Source: Lachnospiraceae bacterium
GTDB lineage: Bacteria; Bacillota; Clostridia; Lachnospirales; Lachnospiraceae
Assembly (NCBI GenBank): GCA_902363555.1
Contig: CABJAM010000002.1
Span: forward strand, 124,001-188,000
DNA length: 64,000 nucleotides
Direction: 5' to 3'
Positions 17,013 through 24,859 of this stretch are shown here, piece by piece. Position 1 is the first letter of the stretch. Each line of letters opens with the position of its first letter. The position numbers and the translations under genes were made by a program. The notes under the pieces were generated by a model. The model was not told the DNA's origin, searched no databases, and saw only the letters and a list, made by a program, of their open reading frames with translations.

Positions 17013-18065
17013 TCACCCTTCGATAGCTCTCCGAAGCGCCTCCTGATGTCTACGCACCTGTTCCACGCTATCCACATCAAAAGCATCATTAATCAACCGA
17101 TTTCCTTCATACTCCGTACTGAGGAATCCCTGATACCCGGCCTTCTTATAAGCCTCAACCACTTCCTTGATCGGAATCGAAGTCTCCACATAATCCGCGC
17201 TGGTATTATAGCACTTTGCATGTGTATGATAAATATATTTAATATTGTCAATAACATCCTGAGGATCATTCCACGTATACTGGAAGGAATCTCCGGCGTA
17301 AGCCTTATCTGCGGCATTACCGCCCATAGCCTCGATCTTGGCCATCAGCTCAGGCATACCATTGGCCTTCATATACTCGCCGTGAGCGCGGCCAAGGTTT
17401 GTATCGTATTTAATCTTCACAAAGCCCTTTTCCACACGATTCAGGAAAGCATCATCCACAACCTTTACGATCTCCTCATGGGCGCCCATACGTAAAGCCT
17501 GAGCTCTGGCCACATCGGGCACGCTCTTGCAGAAAATACCAAAGTCAGGCATAAAACCAAAATACTTTGTTCCGGTTCTCAGGATCATTTCCATGTAACC
17601 ATCGGCCCAGCCTGAATTTAAGGAGAACGGAGAATGAACCTCGATACAGATCTTAACGTCATTGGCCTCGGCGCAGCCTAAGCTTCCCTCAATAACGTCC
17701 ATCGGTGTGGAAACCAGTGTACGCAGCGTTTTAAAGCCCAGCTCACCGGCAATCTTAATATCACGCTCCATCATCTTAACCTGTTCTTTTAAGGTCAGCG
17801 TACGGTTGTCGTAAATATGATTTTCCAAAAATGCATCATAGCAGGTCGGCTCTGTGCAGTATTTTTCCATCCAGCCAAACCATTTTTCCTTAAATTCCGG
17901 AGTGATCACCGGAAATTCATCGATCATCTGCTCAGCCAGAAGCTCAATACCGGTGGCACCAGTTTTGGATACCTCGCGGATACAATCTTCCAGATTCATT
18001 TTTCCAAGATAATATTCTTCCTGATAGCTGTATAATGATACACTGCGTCCAATTTTGTAATCCAT
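17013..18065 (-). CDS. C-glycoside deglycosidase alpha subunit-like TIM-barrel protein (locus I)
   Basis: This 350-residue protein has the sugar phosphate isomerase/epimerase (xylose isomerase-like) TIM barrel. Likely metal ligands are E142 (CIEVHSP), D174 (MPDFGIF), H282 (YHTHAK) and E318 (LSTEYEG). It directly follows a small protein of the C-glycoside deglycosidase beta-subunit family, with an 18-base gap. That pairing defines CGD enzymes such as DgpBC and DfgAB, which split the C-C bond of 3-oxo-C-glucosides by metal-assisted elimination. Substrate is not predictable. The partner oxidoreductase that makes the 3-oxo sugar is absent from the window. It shares its ends and metal motif pattern with the 51160-52068 gene but is otherwise distant. 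Confidence 0.8.
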   Translation of the reverse strand: MDYKIGRSVSLYSYQEEYYLGKMNLEDCIREVSKTGATGIELLAEQMIDEFPVITPEFKEKWFGWMEKYCTEPTCYDAFLENHIYDNRTLTLKEQVKMMERDIKIAGELGFKTLRTLVSTPMDVIEGSLGCAEANDVKICIEVHSPFSLNSGWADGYMEMILRTGTKYFGFMPDFGIFCKSVPDVARAQALRMGAHEEIVKVVDDAFLNRVEKGFVKIKYDTNLGRAHGEYMKANGMPELMAKIEAMGGNAADKAYAGDSFQYTWNDPQDVIDNIKYIYHTHAKCYNTSADYVETSIPIKEVVEAYKKAGYQGFLSTEYEGNRLINDAFDVDSVEQVRRHQEALRRAIEG

Positions 18066-18083
18066 CGTGAAATCCCCCTCTTC

Positions 18084-18473
18084 CTATTCAATGACAAAAT
18101 CATATTCGCCGGAGTTTACAAGGATATGCGGCATATATGATGGTGCGATCGTCTGTGTGCTCTTGATGTGGTGCTTGCCCTTTGCAAGGCCGCCGTCCTT
18201 TAATACAGTAACCGTAGCCCACTGGCCGAATTTCCACCGGTAATCGATCACGGTGCGCATTTCCTCCAGGGTAAAGGTATCGCCTTCTAAAGTAAAACGA
18301 ATGTCCTCGCGGTTAAAGCCTTCGCCGTCCACCCATACCTCGATATTTCTGATAATGGATAATGTTGCTCCACGATAATACTGAATTTTAAAGTCAAACT
18401 GAAAGCCCACTGTTTTTCCGTCCACGACGGTGTTTTTAAATCCTTCCGGATTAAACATATGTCTTGCAAACAT
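18084..18473 (-). CDS. C-glycoside deglycosidase beta subunit (DUF6379-like, locus I)
   Basis: The 129-residue protein is predicted all-beta. It shows FKNTVVDGKTVGFQFDFKI, YYRGATLSIIRNIEVWVDGE and ATVTVLKDGGL, the pattern of the CGD beta subunit family. In known complexes this subunit packs on the TIM-barrel alpha subunit and is needed for activity. ATG 18473 is chosen because AAGGAG lies eight bases upstream. The alpha gene follows at once and the CocE/NonD hydrolase gene lies 246 bases upstream, so they may be separate units or one long operon. The 18474-18719 gap has no clear promoter. Confidence 0.8.
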   Translation of the reverse strand: MFARHMFNPEGFKNTVVDGKTVGFQFDFKIQYYRGATLSIIRNIEVWVDGEGFNREDIRFTLEGDTFTLEEMRTVIDYRWKFGQWATVTVLKDGGLAKGKHHIKSTQTIAPSYMPHILVNSGEYDFVIE

Positions 18474-18719
18474 GATTTTTTCTCCTTCCAATCCGTTGTA
18501 AAGTGATGCGCTGTCCTAGAGCGTCAAAACGTTACCATTTTCTGACGGGCCGGTAAACGCCAAAACAGCACTCTGTTATGATTATTTTAACATAATCGGA
18601 GGCGGGATTTCCAGCAACTTTCATCATCTGCGGGGAGGGTATCTCAAAAAGTTACCGTGTTTCTAAATCTGAAATTCTGACAATTATTGTTACTGTTTAC
18701 CGGCACGCCAGTGAACATA

Positions 18720-20909
18720 TTATTTGCGCGGCGGCAGCACCGGAAGCTGAACATAGGAAAGCATTTCCGGCCCGGTATGGATCGTATTTTTGGAATTTTT
18801 GCGGTATTTTTCCTCATTATAATCCACCCAGCGGCTGCCGGCGGGATCGATGTCCAGGCGGAGCTTCCAGCCTTTTTTTATAACACCGGTCGTTGGAAAT
18901 GTGCCAATTTCACAGTAAACGGGCACGTCCGGCGTGAGGGGAGCATACGCTTCCTTTGTATGCTTGTATACTGGCAGATAGGACCGTGTCCGTTTCTCGT
19001 CCTGCACACGGTGAGAAGCCTTCATTGCCCCAAATCCCAGGGGCAGCCCACGCTCCATGCTTGTTCGGGCGGGGTAAATGACCTCCTGATCATTTTCATC
19101 CAAAACACGGACCTTCATATGGATCTCCATATCGTTTGTGGTGGAGGAAACGTACAGTCCGGCCTTAATATATCCGGCCAGCTCCAGGTCTTTTTCCAGA
19201 GGAGCGCTGATAAATGTCGCTCCCGCCACGCGGCCGGCAGCTTTATGGTAAACATCCGCATTATATGTCACGCAGCTTCCAGCCTCCGGCGGCTGAGTAT
19301 TTAATGTAAGCCCACCATCGGCGGACAGGTAAAACTTTTTATATTCGGTTCCTGGCACGGGCCAGTCCGCCTCATGGCGCCAGTAATAGGAGCCCTCTCC
19401 GGTACGCATCTGAATATCAACGGCTGGTCCGTCCATAATGTCATTGTCCACGCCTTTGAGCCATTTGTCAAAAAATGCCCTAAATTTTTGTAAATATTCC
19501 GGCTTATACATCCAGAAATGGATACCGCAGCCATTGATGACCATAAGCTTTTTATTTTTGGAGGTACAATTGATATAGGCCTCGGAGCTGCCCTTGCCGT
19601 GAAGGCTGGCGTCCGGCTCCACACATGGGAAAATGGGCAGGTCGATCTTGCTTATATCGCAGCTTGACACATATTCGCCCTCTGGACCGTAGGTTTCCTC
19701 GTTCCAAAATGGCTCGTCCAGCGCTTTTTTCATAAAGTTATAATCCTGGGGCGCACGGCACGGGTCCATATTATCGGCGCGGTTAAAAAGACCGCCGCCA
19801 CTGTAAACGTAATCCCGGTAGGAGTCGTAGTCGCCCATAATGGGGATCAGGGCCTTCAGCCCCCGGGGCTTTCTCTGGGCCGCAAGGTACTGGGTCATGG
19901 CGTAATAGGATGCGCCAAACAGCCCTACATTTCCGCTGGACCAGGGCTGATCTGCCGCCCACTCGATGGCGTCGCAGTAGTCCTTCGCATTTCCGGAGCC
20001 GAACTGGCGGAACAGGTCCACGTTCATATTTTTGCCGGTGCCCTGCTCCTCGATATTGATCACAACATAGCCGTAAGGCACCCAGTCCATGGCGCACGGC
20101 TGTTCAAAAGCCTCGGATACGGGCACCAGGCAGGGCGGCGGCCCCATAGGTGGCTGTACATGCTCATCCGGGTCAGGGTTTGGTAATGGAAGTGCGGAAC
20201 CAAAGCACGGCCCCATCCGCTCAAAGAAAATCCCCTGTAACAAATGCTTTGTGTCCGTATTGGCATAATCATCATAAAAACGGTCCTCGACCTCCTGACG
20301 CAGCGCTTCGGCTTGGGCGTCATCCACAAAACCGTTGATAAATTCCTTGCCAAAAACGCCCATGCACATCACGACCGGATATTTCCCCTCCTTTAATGGG
20401 CGGTAAATATCGGCCAGCACATAGCCGCCTCCGGCCGTAGGGATTTTCACATCTCTTTCCTTACGGATACCAAAAGCGCAGCGGCGCACAATATTTTTGG
20501 CAACTGCTGCCCCGGCCAGTTCTTTGCCAACGCTCTCAAAAATCCCTTTAATGGCCGGGTCCTTTTCAAAGCTTTCCGTCTCCTGGACAAAATTCACCGC
20601 ATAGCGGGCCTGCTCCACAGCTTTCTGCTCAGCATCACCGATCTGCCCCAAGCCGATTAAAAACCGGGCGGTGTTTACGACCTGATAATGGCTTACTGTC
20701 ACATGACGCCCCACGGACTCTGCCACAAAGTCCAATGGTGTTATGTAAACTTTGGCCAATACAGAGCCAAGGACCAGATTTCCAATGGAAAATGTGATCG
20801 TCTCATTTTCTTCGTATTCAAAGCGGCCCTGACTGTCCAGGACACCCTCATGTGTATCTGTAACATAATCCAGTCCGCTGACGCATCCGTCTAAAAATAT
20901 ACCTTTCAT
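18720..20909 (-). CDS. Large CocE/NonD-family hydrolase with extra N-terminal domain
   Basis: This product (729 residues) carries an S15/CocE hydrolase from about residue 160, with nucleophile Ser in GLFGASYYAMTQYL and a C-terminal jelly roll (LELAGYIKAGLYVSS). The first 60 residues (DGCVSGLDYV, GVLDSQGRFEYEENE, TFSIGNLVLGS) match a small beta domain usually found repeated in bacterial surface proteins, odd in a cytoplasmic-looking enzyme. ATG 20909 is preceded by AAGGAGG. It is the first gene behind the sigma-54 promoter, with the deglycosidase pair downstream. It could deacylate the glycoside or aglycone; this is inference. Confidence 0.82.
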   Translation of the reverse strand: MKGIFLDGCVSGLDYVTDTHEGVLDSQGRFEYEENETITFSIGNLVLGSVLAKVYITPLDFVAESVGRHVTVSHYQVVNTARFLIGLGQIGDAEQKAVEQARYAVNFVQETESFEKDPAIKGIFESVGKELAGAAVAKNIVRRCAFGIRKERDVKIPTAGGGYVLADIYRPLKEGKYPVVMCMGVFGKEFINGFVDDAQAEALRQEVEDRFYDDYANTDTKHLLQGIFFERMGPCFGSALPLPNPDPDEHVQPPMGPPPCLVPVSEAFEQPCAMDWVPYGYVVINIEEQGTGKNMNVDLFRQFGSGNAKDYCDAIEWAADQPWSSGNVGLFGASYYAMTQYLAAQRKPRGLKALIPIMGDYDSYRDYVYSGGGLFNRADNMDPCRAPQDYNFMKKALDEPFWNEETYGPEGEYVSSCDISKIDLPIFPCVEPDASLHGKGSSEAYINCTSKNKKLMVINGCGIHFWMYKPEYLQKFRAFFDKWLKGVDNDIMDGPAVDIQMRTGEGSYYWRHEADWPVPGTEYKKFYLSADGGLTLNTQPPEAGSCVTYNADVYHKAAGRVAGATFISAPLEKDLELAGYIKAGLYVSSTTNDMEIHMKVRVLDENDQEVIYPARTSMERGLPLGFGAMKASHRVQDEKRTRSYLPVYKHTKEAYAPLTPDVPVYCEIGTFPTTGVIKKGWKLRLDIDPAGSRWVDYNEEKYRKNSKNTIHTGPEMLSYVQLPVLPPRK

Positions 20910-20996
20910 ATGTCCTCCTTTTCCTGTGGGAAATGTATTTATCCGCACGGCCGGCGCAGTTGCTGCACGGGCCTGCCAGAACTAATTTATATAATA

Positions 20997-21011
20997 GCAA
21001 ATCCTGTGCCA
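20997..21011 (-). promoter_or_regulatory. Sigma-54 (RpoN) promoter
   Basis: On the minus strand the bases read TTGGCACAGGATTTGCT, matching the -24/-12 consensus TGGCAC-N5-TTGC, with GG and GC exactly ten bases apart. It lies about 90 bases before the start of the large hydrolase gene. The divergent neighbour encodes a sigma-54 activator, which makes this functional pairing very likely. Confidence 0.88.
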
Positions 21012-21084
21012 ATGTAAAACAGCGGTAACCGGCGTTTGGTACGCGCAAATCAGGAGCTTTCGGACACGCGCTGAGCTGCACAGA

Positions 21085-21101
21085 GTTGCACAATACGCAA
21101 C
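21085..21101. promoter_or_regulatory. Candidate upstream activator site
   Basis: GTTGC and GCAAC are inverted around seven bases, about 75-90 bp upstream of the -24 element, the usual distance for a sigma-54 activator site. It is the best dyad I found in the 20910-21271 gap but remains a guess. Confidence 0.35.
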
Positions 21102-21137
21102 AAAAGTAAAATATACGTTTTAACACATATGTTGCTA

Positions 21138-21166
21138 TTTACATTTTCTTTACACTTGTGTATAAT
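21138..21166 (+). promoter_or_regulatory. Vegetative promoter for the sigma-54 activator gene
   Basis: TTTACA (21138-21143) and TATAAT (21161-21166) are spaced by 17 bp, about 105 bases upstream of the activator start. This suggests the activator itself is made by housekeeping polymerase. Confidence 0.6.
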
Positions 21167-21271
21167 AACCATATAAGTACAGGCAAATCGCTATAACCAG
21201 CACGCCAACTGTACTAAAATGTAATTTTACCAAATTGACTTGAAGGCACGACCCAGTAAGGAGGCACACGG

Positions 21272-22732
21272 ATGCAGCTCACCATTCCCTATGAAAATTA
21301 CTTATACGAACCCGACAATTATCTCATCAAGATCATCGAGGTGGTATGCGCCGCCGGACTCATTCTTGACAGGGATCTGAATCTTATCTATTGCAGTAAA
21401 AAGGCGTTTCCTAATCTTTCCACAAAAGCTCAGCGTGAAAAGGTGATCGGCACAAATGTGGAGCTGTATGACACTCAGAGCCCATTCCGACAGGTCCGTG
21501 ATACCGGCAGACCAGTGCGCAATTTTGTTTTGAAAAACGGGATCAACAAAACGAATATTTCTCATATATTTCCGGTTTACTGTGAAAAGCGTCTGGTCGG
21601 TCTGCTCTCCGTCCTCTCCTTCGACGATCTCAATGATCTGAACCGGCTGCTTTCCAAAATGAATAATCAAAATGAACTGGAGCTTTCCAGAGATATTTAT
21701 AATAAAATCGCTCAGACTGAATCCCGGTACACATTTAAGGACTATATCGGTCAGAGCCCAAAGGTACAGCAGATGATCGACATCTGCCAGAAGGCCGCTG
21801 TCACCGACTACCCGGTATTGATTACCGGGGAAACAGGTACGGGTAAGGAAATCATTGCCCACAGCCTCCATGCCGCAGCCACAGGCAATACCGGACGGCC
21901 ATTTGTGCGTATTAACTGCACAGCCATCCCGGCCACGCTTTTGGAATCGGAGCTATTCGGCCATGAAAAGGGGGCATTTACCGGAGCCACCACAGCCAAG
22001 GAAGGGAAGTTCCAGCAGGCGGGAAATGGCACGATCCTGCTGGACGAAATCGAGGCCATGGACATTTCCCTCCAGGGTAAGCTTTTGAGAGTCCTGGAAG
22101 AAAAGGAATTTGAGCGCGTGGGCGGCCACCGGCTGATCCCCCTCACTGCCAGGATCATTGCTTCAACCAATCAGAATCTGGGCGAATTATGTGAAAAAGG
22201 CCTGTTCCGCTCCGACCTCTATTTCCGGCTGAATATTATAGAGATCAAGCTGCCGGCCCTCCGGGAGCGGCCCGGGGATATACCGCTGCTGGTTGAAAGC
22301 TTCTGCCGCAAAAATGATTTCCATTTCCGCCTGGAACCGGACGCCATGGAGCTGCTAAAAGCTTATGATTGGCCGGGCAATGTGCGCGAGCTGCGCAATC
22401 TGTTGATCAAGCTGTCCATTATGTTCCCGGAAGGCACGATCAGCCGCGCAAACCTTTTTGACCAGTTCGACCCCAGCCGCATCCGGGAAATACCGCAGAC
22501 AGGATCTGAATCCGGCCAAAATACAGCAACGCCCCAGGTTCTTGAGCTTCCCGATATTTCCCAGAAGGGCACCGCCAACGAAAAGGCACTGATTGAAAAG
22601 ACGCTGGCGTATTTCCACGGCAATATCAAATACAGCGCCGACTACTTAAAGATCAGCAGGCCGACGCTGTACAGCAAAATTGCCAAATATGCCATTGTAG
22701 TACCACAAAAGCCTGCGGTATGGAAAAAATAA
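21272..22732 (+). CDS. Sigma-54-dependent transcriptional activator (PAS-AAA-Fis)
   Basis: The protein has 486 residues. An N-terminal PAS-like sensor (about 20-140) is followed by an AAA domain with Walker A GETGTGKE (about 186-193), the sigma-54 contact loop GAFTGA (about 233-238), Walker B ILLDEIEAM and the conserved DWPGNVRELRN. A C-terminal Fis-type helix-turn-helix follows (YSADYLKISRPTLYSKI). It should activate the RpoN promoter at 20997-21011 that drives the hydrolase and perhaps the deglycosidase genes. The PAS domain suggests it senses a small molecule, possibly an aromatic or glycoside, but the ligand is unknown. Confidence 0.93.
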   Translation: MQLTIPYENYLYEPDNYLIKIIEVVCAAGLILDRDLNLIYCSKKAFPNLSTKAQREKVIGTNVELYDTQSPFRQVRDTGRPVRNFVLKNGINKTNISHIFPVYCEKRLVGLLSVLSFDDLNDLNRLLSKMNNQNELELSRDIYNKIAQTESRYTFKDYIGQSPKVQQMIDICQKAAVTDYPVLITGETGTGKEIIAHSLHAAATGNTGRPFVRINCTAIPATLLESELFGHEKGAFTGATTAKEGKFQQAGNGTILLDEIEAMDISLQGKLLRVLEEKEFERVGGHRLIPLTARIIASTNQNLGELCEKGLFRSDLYFRLNIIEIKLPALRERPGDIPLLVESFCRKNDFHFRLEPDAMELLKAYDWPGNVRELRNLLIKLSIMFPEGTISRANLFDQFDPSRIREIPQTGSESGQNTATPQVLELPDISQKGTANEKALIEKTLAYFHGNIKYSADYLKISRPTLYSKIAKYAIVVPQKPAVWKK

Positions 22733-22736
22733 AAAA

Positions 22737-22790
22737 GAGCTGCCGCCCTGCCCGGACATGAACAAGTGTCCTAAAGCAGCACGGCAGCTC
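22737..22790. terminator. Bidirectional terminator
   Basis: GAGCTGCCG (22737-22745) pairs with CGGCAGCTC (22782-22790), with an inner GGACA/TGTCC stem. A-runs precede it and the activator gene ends just upstream. It separates the convergent activator and araA genes. Confidence 0.8.
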
Positions 22791-22819
22791 TTCACATATG
22801 CCAACAATAGCATCGGCGT

Positions 22820-24316
22820 TTATCTATAATAAATATTTCCCAGCATCAGATCCTTTTTGAAATCCCGGATATTTGTATTGGCATCAATATACACGGCCTC
22901 AATGCCCATGGCTTCGGCCCAGTCGCCCATCTGCTCGGCGCTCAGGTCGTAGGAAAATGCGGTATGGTGAGCACCGCCGGCCAGTATCCATGCCTGTGCG
23001 CCAACGGCCAGATTTGGCTTTGGCGTCCAGAAGGCCGTGGCTACCGGAAGCTTGGGCATCGGTTTTTCAACCTTTTTACAGTCCACCTCATTGATGATCA
23101 GGCGGAAACGATTGCCCAGGTCGATCAGGGATGTGGCAACCGCCGGACCGGTTTTAGATGTAAATACAAGGCGCGCCGGGTCCTCACGATCCCCCATGGA
23201 CAGCGGATTGACCTTGATGGCAATAGGCCCCTCTGAAATGGACGGGCATACCTCCAGCATATGAGCCTGCAAAATACCTTCCTTGCCGGGCACGAAGTTG
23301 TATGTGTAATCCTCCATGAAGGAGGTACCTTTGGCGTCCTTCATCCCGGCCGTCATAATCTTCATCAGACGGACCATGGCCGCAGTTTTCCAGTCACCCT
23401 CACCGCCAAAGCCGTAGCCCTTTTCCATTAATCGCTGGATGGCCAGGCCCGGAAGCTGCTTTAAGGAGCCCAGATCACCAAAATGTGTCACGATGGCATG
23501 ATAATTTTTCTCTTCCAGGAAACGTTCAAAGCCCAGCTCGATCTGCGCCTGAACTGCCACATGGCGGCGGAACTCGGTGGCATCCCGTCCTTCCAGTAAA
23601 ATTTCATATTTATCATAATATTCTTCTACCAGAGCATTGGTGTCCGCTGCGGATACAGCCTCCACGGCCTGAGCGATCTCATTGACCGGATAAGCGTCCA
23701 CTTCCCAGCCAAACTTGATCTGAGCCTCCACCTTATCACCGTCGGTAACGGCCACATTGCGCATATTATCGGCCACGCGCATCACGCGGATATGGCTGCT
23801 CTCAATGACGCCCACAGCCGTCCGCATCCAGGATGCGATGCTGGCCACAACCTTTTCATCACTCCAGTGACCAACGACGATTTTGCGTTCAATCCCCATA
23901 CGGGTCACAATATGGCCAAATTCCCGGTCGCCGTGAGCGGACTGGTTCTCGTTCATAAAGTCCATGTCAATGGTATCGTACGGGATTTCCTGATTAAATT
24001 GGGTGTGCAGGTGCAGCAGCGGCTTTCTGTATTCCTGAAGGCCCAGAATCCATGATTTTGCCGGGGAAAACGTGTGCATCCATGTGATGACGCCGGCGCA
24101 GTCCTCATCCGCATTGGCCTCATTGAAGGTTTTGCGGATCAGCTCATTGGTGATCAGGGTCGGCTTTAGAACGACCTCATAGGGCAGGAGCCCCGATTTA
24201 TTTAATTCCTCCACGATGATCCGTGAGTGCTCAGCTACCTTGCTGAGACATTCATCACCGTATAAATCTTGAGAACCGGTGGCAAACCAGAACTTGTAAT
24301 TTTTTAATGCTTTCAT
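22820..24316 (-). CDS. araA: L-arabinose isomerase
   Basis: The 498-residue product is full length and starts MKALKNYKFWFATGSQDLYG as AraA proteins do. It contains MHTFSPAKSWI, HTQFNQEIPY and the metal-site regions GFGGEGDWKTAAM and GGAHHTAFS. The enzyme interconverts L-arabinose and L-ribulose and depends on manganese. araB and araD are not adjacent, so the remaining pathway lies elsewhere. A perfect 17-bp palindrome upstream is a probable operator. Its presence in a rhamnosidase/deglycosidase region fits use of plant pentosides. Confidence 0.97.
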   Translation of the reverse strand: MKALKNYKFWFATGSQDLYGDECLSKVAEHSRIIVEELNKSGLLPYEVVLKPTLITNELIRKTFNEANADEDCAGVITWMHTFSPAKSWILGLQEYRKPLLHLHTQFNQEIPYDTIDMDFMNENQSAHGDREFGHIVTRMGIERKIVVGHWSDEKVVASIASWMRTAVGVIESSHIRVMRVADNMRNVAVTDGDKVEAQIKFGWEVDAYPVNEIAQAVEAVSAADTNALVEEYYDKYEILLEGRDATEFRRHVAVQAQIELGFERFLEEKNYHAIVTHFGDLGSLKQLPGLAIQRLMEKGYGFGGEGDWKTAAMVRLMKIMTAGMKDAKGTSFMEDYTYNFVPGKEGILQAHMLEVCPSISEGPIAIKVNPLSMGDREDPARLVFTSKTGPAVATSLIDLGNRFRLIINEVDCKKVEKPMPKLPVATAFWTPKPNLAVGAQAWILAGGAHHTAFSYDLSAEQMGDWAEAMGIEAVYIDANTNIRDFKKDLMLGNIYYR

Positions 24317-24370
24317 CCAAATACCTCCATATGCTTTTCATTTTTAACGTAGGTTGTGTTCATATAAAAA

Positions 24371-24404
24371 GCATACAACTTGTATGCATGTCCTCACAAG
24401 TTGT
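24371..24404. promoter_or_regulatory. Palindromic operator upstream of araA
   Basis: GCATACAACTTGTATGC (24371-24387) is a perfect palindrome. A second overlapping dyad ACAACTTGT / ACAAGTTGT covers 24375-24404. Both lie about 55-90 bases before araA, where an AraR-, GntR- or LacI-type regulator would bind. No such regulator gene is in the window. Confidence 0.6.
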
Positions 24405-24420
24405 TTTTCATAGTACCGGG

Positions 24421-24566
24421 TTCCGCGTCGCGGTAGTTGCCGCAAAGGCAAGCCAGCCTGCCCTTGGGCTCGTTGCTTCACTCACCCGGCTCCGCTTCGC
24501 TCCACCGTGTCGCGGCAGTCGCCACAAAGGCAAGCCAGCTTGCCTTTGTGGTTCGTTGCTTCGCGC
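24421..24566 (-). repeat. 83-bp tandem repeat array, second locus
   Basis: TCGCGGCAGTCGC (24510) and TCGCGGTAGTTGC (24428) are 82 bases apart; GTTGCTTC occurs at 24472 and 24555, 83 apart. A perfect hairpin CACAAAGGCAAGC-CA-GCTTGCCTTTGTG spans 24522-24549. The modules match those of the 8986-9180 array in reverse orientation. The array sits directly after the minus-strand terminator of the PucR-like gene. The rest of the 24317-24859 gap is AT-rich without a gene. Confidence 0.8.
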
Positions 24567-24625
24567 AAAAAAAATTCCGGAAGCATTTGCGGCTGCCTGA
24601 GCTGCATATGTTTCCGGAATTTTTT
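24567..24625. terminator. Long-stem terminator
   Basis: AAAAAATTCCGGAA pairs with TTCCGGAATTTTTT around a loop of about 30 bases, giving a stem with T-tracts in both directions. It probably ends transcription of the PucR-like gene, which stops at 24860. Confidence 0.75.
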
Positions 24626-24859
24626 GCCGGGATGGATGGAGTGTTCCGTTCCGGCAACGCACTTTAAGTCACTTTGGAATCATTGGGATTTGTTATTTTT
24701 TTAACGTAAATTATCATATCATATTGTTAAATAAAAAACAATATATTTCTGCTATGTTTTTATTTTAGTACAATCCTGTTGTTAAAGTATAGAAGGTATC
24801 AAGCTTTCCGTATCGTTACGTAGAATGTCCTCGTATGCCATCGTTATTTCATTAACACT

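Noticed and set aside
16805..17089. Open frame of 94 codons on the minus strand
   Set aside because: It reads across the right arm of giant inverted repeat 1 and the end of the deglycosidase alpha gene; no ribosome site and mirrored by the other arm.
18474..18719. Second sigma-54 promoter directly before the deglycosidase beta gene
   Set aside because: No TGGCAC-N5-TTGC pattern found on the minus strand; the same search before EtfB also gave none.
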